DNA of 64,000 nucleotides from Hevea brasiliensis. Taxonomy: Eukaryota; Streptophyta; Magnoliopsida; Malpighiales; Euphorbiaceae. Location of the stretch: positions 99,048,480 to 99,112,479 of the forward strand of contig NC_079499.1 of assembly GCF_030052815.1 (NCBI RefSeq), in the 5' to 3' direction. Positions 34,777 to 46,690 of this stretch are shown here, one piece after another. Both the position numbers and the translations under genes were made by a program. The notes under the pieces were generated by a model. That model saw only the letters and a program-made list of their open reading frames with translations. It had not been told where the DNA came from and made no database searches. The first letter of the stretch is position 1; the number at the start of each line of letters is the position of its first letter.

Positions 34777-35341
34777 CTTGTACTTACCCCTTTATTTAAT
34801 GAAATATGACTCTTTTGTTCACATCTTCTTTTTTTATTAAGACTGTTTATGCTAATCTATTTAGTTTTTATCTGAAAGATTGTTCTTTTTGTATCTTTAA
34901 CTTCTTAGAGGTCTAAAAAGTCTTTAAAGGTCTGCGCCTTAAGTTTGAGTTAATTTTTAGCGCAAAGAGCTCGGTATTATTGAGTGAAGTTTAGGTAAGA
35001 ACTTTAGTTTCTCAGATGAGGTCTATCCTTGGGCAAGATTTGTTGCCTCGAATGAGGGCTTTATGCCTCAGGTGAAGCCTTTATGCCTCGAATGAGGTTT
35101 TTATGTCTCAGATGAGGTCTTTATATCTTAGATGAGGTCCTTATACCTCGAATGAGGTTTTTATGCCTCAAATAAGGTCTTTGCACCTCGGATGAGGTCT
35201 TTGTGGCTCAGATGAGGTCTTTGTGCGTTGGATGATGTCTTGACATTTTTTATCTTTAGAGATCGGTGATAATGTGTAGAGATTAGATGTTTTTTCAAAG
35301 ATCGGATAACACTTATTGAAAACTGAATTTGAACTTCTCAT
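34777..35341. repeat. 20-bp tandem array 3' of the Tat2 integrase
   Basis: Ten units of exactly 20 bp run from 35045 to 35244, with one or two weaker units from about 35005. The consensus is GCCTCGAATGAGGTCTTTAT, each with a small CCTC..GAGG palindrome. The rest of the interval (34777-35004 and 35245-35341) holds no ORF. The array sits where the 3' untranslated region of the minus-strand Tat2 element should be. Confidence 0.85.
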
Positions 35342-36381
35342 TTATTGATAATATTTTTTCGAATTGTAAACATTCCATGCCCATGGGAGTTCGCTCCCAC
35401 CTGGGTAAGCGATCTTGTAAACTTCTGAACGAATTACTTTCGAAATTACATATGGTCCTTCCCAATTGCTTCCTAGTTTTCCTGGTCCTACTATACCTCT
35501 TAAAATATCTAGTCTTTTCATTACTATATCACCAACAGTAAAGGATATGTGCTTTACCTTTTGGTTATACATGCTTGTCATTCTCTAATGATATTTTGCC
35601 ATTCTAATGAAAGCTCAGTCCCTTATTATTTTTGCTAGATCAAAATTGAATTTGAGGTATTCATCATTCATTGCTGCTTTTGGACTCTCTGTTCGAGAGC
35701 TTAAGATGCTGATCTCTATGGGGATTACTAACTCGGAGTCGTATGCTAGGGAGAAGGGAGTTTCATTAGTTGCTGATCTGGAAGTAGTTTTAAATGCCCA
35801 TAGTACAAATGGGAGCTCTTCTTGTCATCATCCTTTTCTTTATCTAGTTTTCTTTTTAGCAAACTTAGGATAGTTTGGTTAGTGACTTCTATCATGCTGT
35901 TGGACTGTGAATGATATGTTGAGGTAAACTTGAGGTCAATTCCCATTCTGTGCAAAATCCTCTAAATTTGTGTCCTTTAAACTGAGTTCATTGTCTGTGA
36001 TGATCACTTTGGGGATGTCGCTATGAAAAAAGATATTTTTCTTGAAAAAAGATATGGCTTTCTTAGCAATGATGAGTTATGCTGCTTTTGATTTGGACCA
36101 TGTAGTGAAGTGGTCTATGGCAACGATAACATACTGCCTAGATCCAATAACTTTTGGAAATGGTCCGAGTACATCTATTCTCCATTGGTAGAATGGCCAG
36201 GGACTTTCGATTACTGTTGACTTTTTTGCAGGGGTTCGAGGGATGAAACCGTGCTTTTGGCATTTTCTACATTGTTAAACTAGATTATTGGCATCGTTTA
36301 CAGCTATAGGCCAGAAGTATCCTTGTCGAAATGTTTTTTTGCTGATTGTCTAAGCTCTTTCACGACTACCACATAGTCGCT
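35342..36381 (-). pseudogene. Tat2 integrase, C-terminal and core part
   Basis: The frame 35342-35581 is the C-terminal domain with VGDIVMKR and NWEGPYVISK. The core runs through 35746-36250 with several stops: AIDHFTTW (catalytic D), VIITDNE (second D) and a SQSNSMIEVTNQT segment (catalytic E). The zinc-binding part starts near 36260 and is cut at 36381 by the Athila element. The frame resumes at 45720 after removal of one TCGCT copy. The remnant cannot encode an active enzyme. Confidence 0.8.
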
Positions 36382-37879
36382 TGATGCATGCATTTTAGAT
36401 CATCATTTAGGTGTAATTTTTGCACACAATTTACCCTTGTTCATAGCTATTATTATAGATATTAACATATATTTAGTCAATTTTATAATTTTCACACTTC
36501 TTAGTTTAATTTTTGGAATTTACTTGTTTTGTAGGTTAAATCTGGAGAAATTTGGTGTATTTTGATCAGAGTAGCCATTTGGAAGAGATTAGAATTGAAT
36601 TGCAAAAATTTTTGAAGTTGAGTAAAAAAATGGCCAAGAGCGACACAACCTGCAGCACAACCGATTTAGCTTATGTCGCAGGTTGTGTCGAATCATCAGA
36701 TATTCAGGCCGAGAGCTACACAACCTGCGACACAACCGATCCAGCTTATGTCGTTTTTACTAGAAATGGCTGACGTGGCATTTGCGTTACTCTGACTTTT
36801 TACCTCACTTTCTCTGGAACCTTCCCCCTTTTTACCCATTCTAGGGCAGTCCCCTCACCTATATAAAGTCCCCTTTATCATTTTCTTTCCATATAGAGAG
36901 CAAGGGAGGCATTTTTGGCAAGAAAAGAAAGTGAGAAAGAGGGAGCACGTGAAGGGCATTTCTGCAGCAGCAGTAGCAGGAGCTCGTTCTACACGTTTCT
37001 GCAGTAGATTCTTCTGCATTTTTCTAGGTTCTTCTATTCCTTAACTTAGATTTCCATTATTTCTTCATTTATACACTTGGGTTTGTCTTGAAACAATGAT
37101 TTGTGAGTAGTTGTTTGAGATTCTAGAGATGGGTTTGTAAATATTGTTTTGTATTGTGGTTTTGAACTGATTTAGCCATTTAAATGAGTATTGTTACATT
37201 TTGATTTATTGCTTGTGTGCTTATTGCCTTGCTTGATGAATGGGCCCTCATTAAGTTAAGCTTTAATCCTTAATAGATGGACTGAAAAGTGAATATTAGG
37301 GATAGATAATCTTGCAATAAACTTTATTTTCTTGGTGTTAGAGATAAGCTAAGAGGATTAAGGGGAACTTTCCAAAAATCAATTAGAGCTTTAAATGGGT
37401 TTTTGTTAGGTTTGAAATACCGTGAAAACAGGGTTTGATTTAATGAAAACCAACTTTGAAATGCTTGAAAAAGGTTTCAAAAATTTAAGAATTGATTTTC
37501 CTCAAAATTGCAATGCAATTCTCATGTGTTTGGCTAAATTAGGGATAAACCACATGCAAACAATATAGAAAATCCAATCTCTAGAATCACTTTAATTTTT
37601 ATTGAATTTAGATTTATTTCCTCTCAATTTGATAAATAGAAATTTCAAATTAAATTTTGGTAATCTAGTTTAATTAATTTTAGTTAATTGTTTGATTTAG
37701 CTTAAATTCCTCAAATACCAATTTTAATTTTTAGATTTCATTTTTTATACCTTTAAATTTTGTCATTCTAATTAGCTTATACTTTTATTTCCAATTTAAG
37801 CATAATTTCCTGTGGGATCGATATCATTTTTTTAAAACTATACTACTGTGACCCGTGCACTTGCGGACACACCGTATCA
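36382..37879 (+). repeat. Athila 5' LTR (1,498 bp)
   Basis: TG at 36382, CA at 37879. U3 holds a 13-bp perfect inverted repeat (CGACACAACCTGC at 36641-36653 and its complement at 36678-36690), a further ACACAACCTGCGACACAACC copy at 36718-36737, and a TATA box TATATAAA at 36860-36867, so the transcript would start near 36890. The frame 36552-36773 is an accident of this repeat. Confidence 0.92.
36860..36867 (+). promoter_or_regulatory. TATA box of the Athila LTR
   Basis: TATATAAA preceded by CACC. The same box is at 44694-44701 in the 3' LTR. It lies downstream of the inverted-repeat motif in U3. Confidence 0.8.
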
Positions 37880-37885
37880 AGTTTT

Positions 37886-37903
37886 TGACGCCGTTGCCGG
37901 GGA
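37886..37903 (+). other. Athila primer-binding site (Asp tRNA type)
   Basis: TGACGCCGTTGCCGGGGA lies six bases after the LTR. It differs at one base from TGGCGCCGTTGCCGGGGA, the usual Athila PBS assigned to aspartate tRNA. Confidence 0.85.
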
Positions 37904-38004
37904 ATTGTTTGTTTTTAAGTTGGATTTTAATTGTTTTAAGCTAATTAGAATTTTTATTTTCTTTTATTTTCACTACTACTCCTTGTGTTTTTCAGGTACT
38001 TTTC

Positions 38005-41000
38005 TTGTTTATGAGACGGTCGAAAAGCACAAGCGACACTGAATTGTTGTTTAATCCTAAAATTGAAAAATTCTGTCGAGCCAACAAAAAGGAACACAAG
38101 AGAAGAAAGGAAGCAGAAAAAGAAGAACAACAAAGATTTGAGCAAGAGGAGACAATTAAAAATATGGAGAATCAAAATAGAGCTATTGGTGGAAACAATG
38201 GAGGAAATGAGCAAAATAGGCATAATGAAGTTGTTAATCAAAATGATCCTAAGAGAAGATCCATGTTAGATTATGCTTTTCCTAGATGTGCAGATGTGAG
38301 AGATAACAGACCTATCATTGGAGCTAATCAATTTGAGTTGAAGACTGGTCTCATTCAAATGGTTCAGAATTCACAATTTGGAGGTAGTCCACTTGAAAAT
38401 CCTCATTCTCATTTGAAGAAATTTTTGATAATATGTGGTACACAAAGGCAGCCTGGAGTTTCAGATGAAGTGATTCGGCTCACCTTATTTCCATTCTCTC
38501 TTCGGGATTCAGCATTGGAGTGGTATGACTCACTTCCACAAGCTACTATAGCTACTTGGGAGCAGCTATCTCAAGCTTTTCTATCTTAATTTTTCCCACC
38601 TGGGAAGACTACTCATTTGAGGAATTTGATGGTAGCTTTTAAACCAAGGGATGATGAAACTTTGTATGAATCTTGGATGAGATTTAAGGAGCTTGAAAGG
38701 CAATGTCCTCATCATGAAATACCGAAATGGATGATTGTTCAAAATTTCTACACCAGAGTTACTCCAGCCATAAGAAACACAATTGATTCACAAGCAGGAG
38801 GAGACTTCATGAGAATGACAAGTGAAGAATGCTATGATCTATTAGAGAAGATTGCTCATAATACCCACTTATGGGGAAATCCTAGAGCACTTGAGCCAAA
38901 GAAAGCTGGGATTTATGAACTTGACTCAGTTAGCTACATGAATGCAAGATTTGATCAGTTGACTCAGCTTCTTAGTGATTTTTGCACAAAGGCAACAACC
39001 TCAACTCCTACAACTATGCAACAAGTTGCCTACACAGATGGAACTCAAAGTTGTGGAGTTGATTACTCTTCTTATGGTGATGATTATTTGCAAGAACAAG
39101 CTGCTTATGCAGGAGGTTATCAACAGAAACCTATGGGAAATTCTTACTCTAATGTGAACAACTCAACATGGAGACCACAAGCAACTTTTGCTCAACAAGG
39201 TCAAAGCTCAAATTATGCTCATAACCAGCAGTTTATGCAGTAGAATAGGCCTCAATTTCAGCCTCAATTTCAGCCCACAAGGCAGCCACCACTTGGATAT
39301 CAAGCAAGAGCACAACAATCCCTTCCACCTCATGAACCGAAACCAACCTTGGAAAGCATGATGGAGAAATTTTTTGCTGAACAAAGTAAGATGAATAGCA
39401 AATTGGAGGAAGAAATGCAACACATGAGACAAACCATGGATCAATTACAAGTCCATAACCGCATGTTAGAGACTCAATTGGCTCAACAAGCAAGCTCATC
39501 AGGAAGCAATTCCTATGGGAAACTACCTAGCCAACCACAAAACCCTCATGAACAATGTAAGGTTGTAACCTTGAGAAGTGGTAAGAAAGTTGGTCAAGAG
39601 AGCGAAAACAAGAGAGAAGAAAAAGAGAGCACAAAAGAAGAAAATTCAGTTGAGAGCAAGAAAAATGAAAAAGAAGAAGAAAGCAAAAGTGAGCAAGATG
39701 AGGGAGAGAAACCATACATCCCACCTGAACCTTACAAGCCCACCCTTCCCTACCCTCAAAGATTCATCAAGCATAAGCTAGACAAACAATTTGGCAAATT
39801 CCTTGAAGTGCTAAAGAAGTTGTATATCAATGTGCCATTCACTGAGGCACTATCCCAAATGCCAAGTTATGCCAAGTTTTTGAAGGAGATTCTTTCCAAC
39901 AAGAGAAGGCTAGAAGATTATGACACCATCAACTTGGGAGAGCAATGCAGTGCTATAATTCAGAAGAAGTTACCTCCCAAACTCAAAGATCCGGGTGTGT
40001 TTTCCATTCCTTGTCATATTGGTGATAATTGTGTGGCAAATGCCTTATGTGACCTTGGAGCTAGTGTCAGCCTAATGCCTCTTTCAATATATGAGAAGTT
40101 GAATATGGGAGAGTTGAAGCCCACAAACATGTATCTTTCATTGGCTGACTGTTCAATTAAGTATCCAGAAGGCATTCTAGAAAATGTGCCTATCAAGGTT
40201 GGGAAATTCTACATTCCGGTGGACTTTGTCATTCTAGATATGGAAGAAGACACAAAAGTTCCTATCTTATTGGGAAGACCCTTTTTGGCAACAGCTGGTG
40301 CATTAATTGATGTAAAGGGTGAGAAATTGACACTTAGAGTGGGAGATGATCAAATGATTTTCAACATCAATCCAGCCATGAATAGGAAACATGAAGAAGT
40401 TGAGTCTTGTTTGCGGGTAGACATTATTGATGAGATTGTTCAAGAGCATTTCAGAAAAAGCTATCCACAAGACCCTCTTGAAAATTGCTTAGTCCATGGT
40501 GGGAGCATTGATGATGACAATCACAACATAGCTGCTTTTGCACAACACTTGGATAGCTCTCCACCACATCCTGAAGCCAAAATTTTTCAACTTGAAAAAG
40601 TGCAAAATTTGGAGATTAAACCACCATCATTAAAGGTAGAGGATGCCCCAAAGGTAGATCTTAAACCTCTTCCTTCCAACCTCAGGTATGCTTTTCTTGG
40701 ACCCAATAGAACATATCCTGTTAAATTTAATGCATCTTTGACTGATATTGAGAATGAAAAATTGTTGAGAGTTTTGAGAAAATATCGAAGAGTTTTGGGT
40801 TATGCAATTGATGATATAAAGGGAATTAGTCCAATAGTTTGTATGCATAGGATATTCCTAGAGCCAAATAGTAAACCTTCTATTGAACACCAAAGAAGAT
40901 TGAATACTACAATGAAGGATGTTGTGAAAAAGGAAATCCTAAAATTACAAGCTGCTAGACACAAAAGACTTTTGCAACTTGATGAATTAGAAGAATTGAG

Positions 41001-41271
41001 ACTTGATGCTTATGAAAATGCTAGGATCTATAAAGAAAGAACTAAAAAATGGCATGATAAGAATATCAAGAAAAAGGACTTTAAAGAAGGAGATTTGGTT
41101 CTCTTATTCAATTCAAGGTTAAAATTTTTTCTAGGAAAATTAAAATCAAGGTGGTTCGGTCCATTCAAAATTGTGAAAATTTTACCTCATGGTGCTGTGG
41201 AAATTTTTGGTGAAAAATCTGGTAATTTCAAGGGTAAATGGACAAAGATTGAGGCACTATTCAGTTGGTGA
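38005..41271 (+). pseudogene. Athila Gag-protease fused in frame to RT start and integrase C-terminus
   Basis: One frame of 1089 codons is broken only by TAA at 38587-38589 and TAG at 39241-39243. Residues 1-410 are gag (FELKTGLIQMVQN, LRDSALEWYDSLP, FFPPGKTTHLRN and MTSEECYDLLEKIA). A Lys/Glu-rich linker follows, then VTLRSGK and the protease with [19 protein letters not shown] and [13 protein letters not shown] (about 675-760). RT starts ([20 protein letters not shown]) but at about residue 980 (about 40945-40960) the frame passes directly into the integrase C-terminal domain ([20 protein letters not shown], then SRWFGPFKI). RT palm, RNase H and integrase core are absent. The TAG stop follows a Gln-rich context and could be a C-to-T change. 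Confidence 0.9.
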
Positions 41272-44215
41272 GCCAATTGAGAAGATAGCAACCTGCTATC
41301 TCTTTCATTCTCCATAAAATCTTGAGTGAGTATGGTCAAGCTAAAGACCTAAACTTAGCATTTTTGGGCATAACTCATGATTTTTCATTGATTCTTTATT
41401 TCTTTCATATATATGTTTGTTTTAAGTTTTTTCTATACTCCTTATTCAGAGTTTGACATTGTTCTAATTTTCTTGTGCAAATGGGATACACTTCATTGCA
41501 AGCAAATGAGCATAAAATTTTTTGTTTTAGTCTAGCTTTAAATTTTTAGCTTTAAATTTTAGTTTCAAATTTCTTCACTTATAATTTTCATCTTTCTTTG
41601 GTTGAATATTTGTTGGTAATTCTTGCTGGATTCATTGCCCTCTTTGTTAATTTTAAGAGAAGAATTTTCCAAACCTTGTCATCTTGGTTTAACAAGAAAA
41701 TTATTTGAATGTGGATGTGTGAATTGGTGCTTTGAAAAAATTATTTTTTATGAGTATTTGATGAACATAACAAATTGAACAATTAGAATTCATGTTATGA
41801 AGGTCTAATCATTTGAAATCTAATTTGTTTCGATTTTTTAGGTACTCTCTAATTTTGTCAAATTTGGGCAGCAGATTACACAACCTGCGACATAACCGGG
41901 TTTGCTTGTGTCGTCGCTTGTGTTCGCTGGGCACCCTTTTGGGCAGATTGTTACACAACCTGCGACATAACCGGGTTTGCTTGTGTCGTCGCTTATGTTC
42001 GCTGGGCACCCTTTTGGGCAGATTGTTGCACAACCTGCGACACAACCCCCCTATCCTTATGTTCTAACTTGTGTCGCCTGTTTGTTTTGCAGGATAAGAA
42101 CTCACTTCACCAGAATGGGCCAGCAGCTACACCAAGCCCAAGCCCAAAAGCCCACTAACCCATTTTGATTTAAAAAAAAAAACATTTCATGTCTTTATTT
42201 TAGTTGCTTAATTAATTAGTTTTTTTTTTTAGTAACTTGTTTAGTTAATATTTTGCTTGTGTTGCTTTTCTTTTACTTGAAACATTACTTATTCAGTATT
42301 TTTTTTAGTTCCTCATAAAGTACATTTTTCTTTTATATCTTTAATACATTGCTCACTTGCTTTGATTTGCTACTTTGGATTTACACTTGATGGCTATATT
42401 TTTGAGCTTAACCTCTCTATTTCAACTTTTTGAATTTAATTGATTTAATGGATTCCATTGCACTGTTTCTTTTGCAATGAGTGCAGCAGCTGTCCAAATT
42501 TTACTTAATTAAATTGGCTGCACTTCCATGAAGTAACAATTCTTATCTCAGCTTGTGTCACTTTCAACACAAGTTGTGCTATCGCTTATGCAACAGGGTA
42601 ATAATTATTTATGCACATATGAGCCACCCATTTTCTGCACATATAGCCAAATTATCCCATTTCTTGCAATCTTTTAACATTGAGAACAATGTTCATTCTG
42701 AGTATGGGGGAGAGGGTAAATTTTTTGCAAAAATTATTTTTTCCTTTTTCACTTGCATATAGTGACATACTCATTCATCACTTCATACTTGTACATATTC
42801 ACATACATACACTTGCACATAGCTTCATATACTTAGTTAAGCATACTTAGTTACATATAGGTTGACTATACATTTACACTCATGCATTTCATTTTTTTAA
42901 AATTTTTGAATTTTTAAACCAGTCTTTGAATTCCATAAGTTGCTTATTCAAGCAATCCAACTTGCCTTTAGATGGTTAGTGGAATGAAAGTTCCAGCTAG
43001 GTACAAAGTCTTAAGTATTATTCTTTCTCTTACTTAATAGCTGAAAATTAATATATTCATCTAGGTATGCAGATTCTGATTAGTTATTTTGAGTTTTGAG
43101 TGTCTGAATAAGCCTTTAAGGAAGAAAATGGTCATCGTCGTTTCACCATTCCTAGAACAAGCATCCTAGATCTTTCAAAGCGAAATTTTTAACTTGCATT
43201 TGATAAGAATATGATTTAGGCATTCCTTCATATTTTAAACTTCATATTTTAAACCTCACATTTAGCCTTAACCTACCTTAATCTCATTTCAACCCTTGCA
43301 AACCCCCTTGAACCTTAATTTCCTAATTTCTTTGGAACCCAAATCTTTTACCTAGCCATTAAACCTAAACACTACCACCTATTTATGAGAATAATATTTT
43401 AGCAATTAAGTGCATAATAAAAAATTTTTGATTTAAAAAAAAAACTTGGAGGATTGAAACATCTTGAATGGTGCTAGAGTAATTGTGAAAAGTTGATAAA
43501 AAAAAAAAAAAAAAAAAAGGTCACCAAAATATCCCAAAGGTAATTTTGGGTGTGACATGAAATGGGGACACATACAAAATCAAATAAAAAAAAAAGAGTA
43601 TAAAAGTAGTCCCTTTATATAATCATTGTGATAGCACTTGAGATTCATTGTGAATTTCTTTCCTCTTGTTAAAAAAAAATTCTATTAAAAAAAAATGGAT
43701 GCACTTTGAGTTTCATGATTAATATTATTCTCATATTTTGTTTTCCTTATTCCCTTTCTTTGTTAACACAATTTTACTCTATTTTGACCCCATTACAACC
43801 CTTAAAAAGACCTAATGATTTTTTGAAAAATGCTTGTTACATTAGTAGAGTTAAATCTTTTATGCTTGCATATGGGTTTGGCAATATAATCTTCCATACA
43901 TTACTCACCATCTATTTGAGACACATTGGCTATCTATTTCATTTAGGTTTGTTTTGGCACAATTGACTCTTGTAGCTGGTTAGTATTTGTTGCTTGGGTT
44001 GATTGGTTAATTCTTAGCTATTTTGTAATTGTTGAGAGTGATTACTTCATTCTTTGTGCTTCGCTGGTGGGAACTTGGAATGTTGGTGGCTAGGGGTAAG
44101 TTGGTGGTTTGGATTTGTGATTTTTGTGTTTTCAAAGACTGATTCTATTCCCTTCCAAATGAGTTTTAATGAAATTTTGCTTGGGGACAAGCAAGAGTTT
44201 GAGTATGGGGGAATT
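41272..44215 (+). other. Athila 3' non-coding region with two polypurine tracts
   Basis: Nearly 3 kb with no credible ORF, where some Athila elements carry an env-like gene; none is seen here. It contains a 75-bp tandem repeat (41871-42090), A-rich runs near 42170, 43430 and 43500, and two purine tracts sharing GAGTATGGGGGA (42700-42711 and 44201-44212). The second abuts the 3' LTR and is the true polypurine tract. Confidence 0.75.
41871..42090 (+). repeat. 75-bp tandem repeat carrying the LTR U3 motif
   Basis: About 2.7 units start at 41878, 41953 and 42028, each with ACACAACCTGCGACAYAACC (GCACAACC in the third) and then TTGTGTCGTCGCTTRTGTTCG. The same ACACAACCTGCGACACAACC word occurs in both LTRs (36718, 44555 region) and as an inverted repeat there. 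Confidence 0.85.
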
Positions 44216-45705
44216 TGATGCATGTATTTTAGATCATCATTTAGGTGTAATTTTTGCACACAATTTACCCTTGTTCATAGCTATTATTATAGATATTAAC
44301 ATATATTTAGTCAATTTTATAATTTTCACACTTCTTAGTTTAATTTTTGGAATTTACTTGTTTTGTAGGTTAAATCTGGAGAAATTTGGTGTATTTTGAT
44401 CAGAGTAGCCATTTGGAAGAGATTAAAATTGAATTGCAAAAATTTTTGAAGTTGAGTAAAAAAATGGCCGAGAGCGACACAACCTGCAGCACAACCGATT
44501 TAGCTTATGTCGCAGGTTGTGTCGAATCATCAGATATTCAGGCCGAGAGCTACACAACCCGCGACACAACCGATCCAGCTTATGTCGTTTTTACTGGAAA
44601 TGGCTGACGTGGCATTTGCGTTACTCTGACTTTTTACCTCACTTTCTCTGGAACCTTCCCCCTTTTTACCCATTCTAGGGCAGTCCCCTCACCTATATAA
44701 AGTCCCTTTTATCATTTTCTTTCCATATAGAGAGCAAGGGAGGCATTTTTGGCAAGAAGAGAAAGTGAGAAAGAGGGAGCACGTGAAGGGCATTTCTGCA
44801 GCAGCAGCAGGAGCTCGTTCTGCACTTTTCTGCAGTAGATTCTTCTGCATTTTTCTAGGTTCTTCTATTCCTTAACTTAGATTTCCATTATTTCTTCATT
44901 TATACACTTGGGTTTGTCTTGAAACAATGATTTGTGAGTAGTTGTTTGAGATTCTAGAGATGGGTTTGTAAATATTGTTTTGTATTGTGGTTTTGAACTG
45001 ATTTAGCCATTTAAATGAGTATTGTTACATTTTGATTTATTGCTTGTGTGCCTATTGCCTTGCTTGATGAATGGGCCCTCATTAAGTTAAGCTTTAATCC
45101 TTAATAGATGGACTGAAAAGTGAATATTAGGGATAGATAATCTTGCAATAAACTTTATTTTCTTGGTGTTAGAGATAAGCTAAGAGGATTAAGGGGAACT
45201 TTCCAAAAATCAATTAGAGCTTTAAATGGGTTTTTGTTAGGTTTGAAATACCGTGAAAACAGGGTTTGATTTAATGAAAACCAACTTTGAAATGCTTGAA
45301 AAAGGTTTCAAAAATTTAAGAATTGATTTCCCTCAAAATTGCAATTCTCATGTGTTTGGCTAAATTAGGGATAAACCACATGCAAACAATATAGAAAATC
45401 CAATCTCTAGAATCACTTTAATTTTTATTGAATTTAGATTTAATTCCTCTCAATTTGATAAATAGAAATTTCAAATTAAATTTTGGTAATCTAGTTTAAT
45501 TAATTTTAGTTAATTGTTTGATTTAGCTTAAATTCCTCAAATACCAATTTTAATTTTTAGATTTCATTTTTTATACCTTTAAATTTTGTCATTCTAATTA
45601 GCTTATACTTTTATTTCCAATTTAAGCACAATTCCCTGTGGGATCGATATCATTTTTTTAAAACTATACTACTGTGACCCGTGCACTTGCGGACACACCG
45701 TATCA
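44216..45705 (+). repeat. Athila 3' LTR (1,490 bp)
   Basis: Starts TGATGCATG after the polypurine tract and ends CGTATCA. It carries the same inverted repeat (44475-44487 and 44512-44524) and TATA box (44694-44701) as the 5' LTR. It differs by about 15 substitutions and small indels, including a CAG repeat-length difference near 44805 and a 5-bp loss near 45343. Confidence 0.92.
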
Positions 45706-45719
45706 AGTTTTTGTTCGCT

Positions 45720-46690
45720 CATGAATGTCGATCAAGACTATTGCTTTTTCTTTGGGTGAGATGCATTTTAGCTATGACTGTGTAAAAGACTTCCTGTAGA
45801 GCTATCTGTTGAGAATATTGTAACTTGATGACTTTTGTGCCATTTTCTTCTCCTCCAAAGGCTCATCCGATAATGTCCCATACTCGAGATAATTGAAAAT
45901 TAGGGACATCCATATTGAAGACATCTCCAAAGTTAGACTGTATCTGGGCTATTAACTGTTGTATTCTAACTTCTTACTTCACCAAGTTTGAATCCTGCAC
46001 TTGAAAGTTACCCTAACACTGAATTACTATCAATTGAGAGTTAGAATATATAGTAATATTAGGGGTTTTTACCTCCTTGATGATGCGTAAGGCGATCAAT
46101 AGAGGCTCATATTCGGCTATGTTGTTTGTAGCTTAGAAGTTCAGTTGTGCGACATACTTTAGTTTTATGCCTTGAGGGCCTTCCAAAAACGATCCCAATT
46201 TTGAATTTGTTAGTGTATATTGCTCCATTAACCCAAATGCTCCATGTTGCTTTCTCTTCAGTCTCTACTTCTGGCATTGGCATGAGTTCGACAATGAAAT
46301 CGATGAGGACCTATGCCTTTACAGCTGTTCGAGAAACATACCTGATGTCGTAGGCTCCCAATGTTACTGACTAAATGGATAGGTGACCTGATGTGTTCGA
46401 CCTTTACAAGATCTTCCTTAAGGGATAGTTTGTGCGTACTTCGATGGTGTGTAACTCGAAGTATGATCTTAATGTTATGGCTTCTGAAAGCATGGCAAAA
46501 GCTAATTTCTCCAATATCGAATAATTGAGTTCGGCTCCTTTCAGGACTTGACTTGTATAGTAAATTGGCCTTTGTTGTCCATCTTCCTCTCTCTCTAAAA
46601 TTGAGCTCATAGTCTCCTTTGTTACTGTAAGATAAAGACACAGGATCTCGCCTTGTCTAGGCAAGTCCAATAAAGGAGGTTTTGTTAAAA
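45720..46690 (-). pseudogene. Tat2 RNase H and RT connection
   Basis: From 46670 downward the frame has LTVTKETMSSILERE, RPIYYTSQVLKGAE and YSILEKLAFAML, the connection domain. RNase H follows across several frames (NNIAEYEPLLIALRI near 46100, SNSQLIVIQ near 46040). Stops and frameshifts are frequent. It joins the integrase zinc-binding region at 45720, where the Athila insertion lies. Confidence 0.7.

Larger units (their letters stand above)
36382..45714 (+). mobile_element. Athila-type element, recent, with internal pol deletion
   Basis: Two LTRs (36382-37879 and 44216-45705) both begin TGATGCATG and end CGTATCA, and differ at only about 15 places by my count (about 1%), so the insertion is young. 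The 5-bp duplication TCGCT flanks it (36377-36381 and 45715-45719), and removing it restores the Tat2 integrase frame. The Asp-tRNA-type PBS, the gag and protease type and the long non-coding 3' region fit the Athila lineage. The right end carries nine extra bases (AGTTTTTGT) after the LTR CA. RT, RNase H and integrase cores are deleted, so it is non-autonomous. Confidence 0.93.

Noticed and set aside
36552..36773. Thr/Cys-rich 73-residue ORF found in both Athila LTRs
   Set aside because: It is the translation of the U3 inverted-repeat word and occurs at 44386-44607 only because the LTRs are copies.
41813..42067. Repetitive Arg/Leu/Cys ORFs on both strands
   Set aside because: Produced by the 75-bp tandem repeat, whose period is a multiple of three. 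No protein family resembles them.
41272..44215. Env-like gene of Athila
   Set aside because: Searched for because some Athila elements have one, but no ORF of sufficient length or with membrane segments is present.
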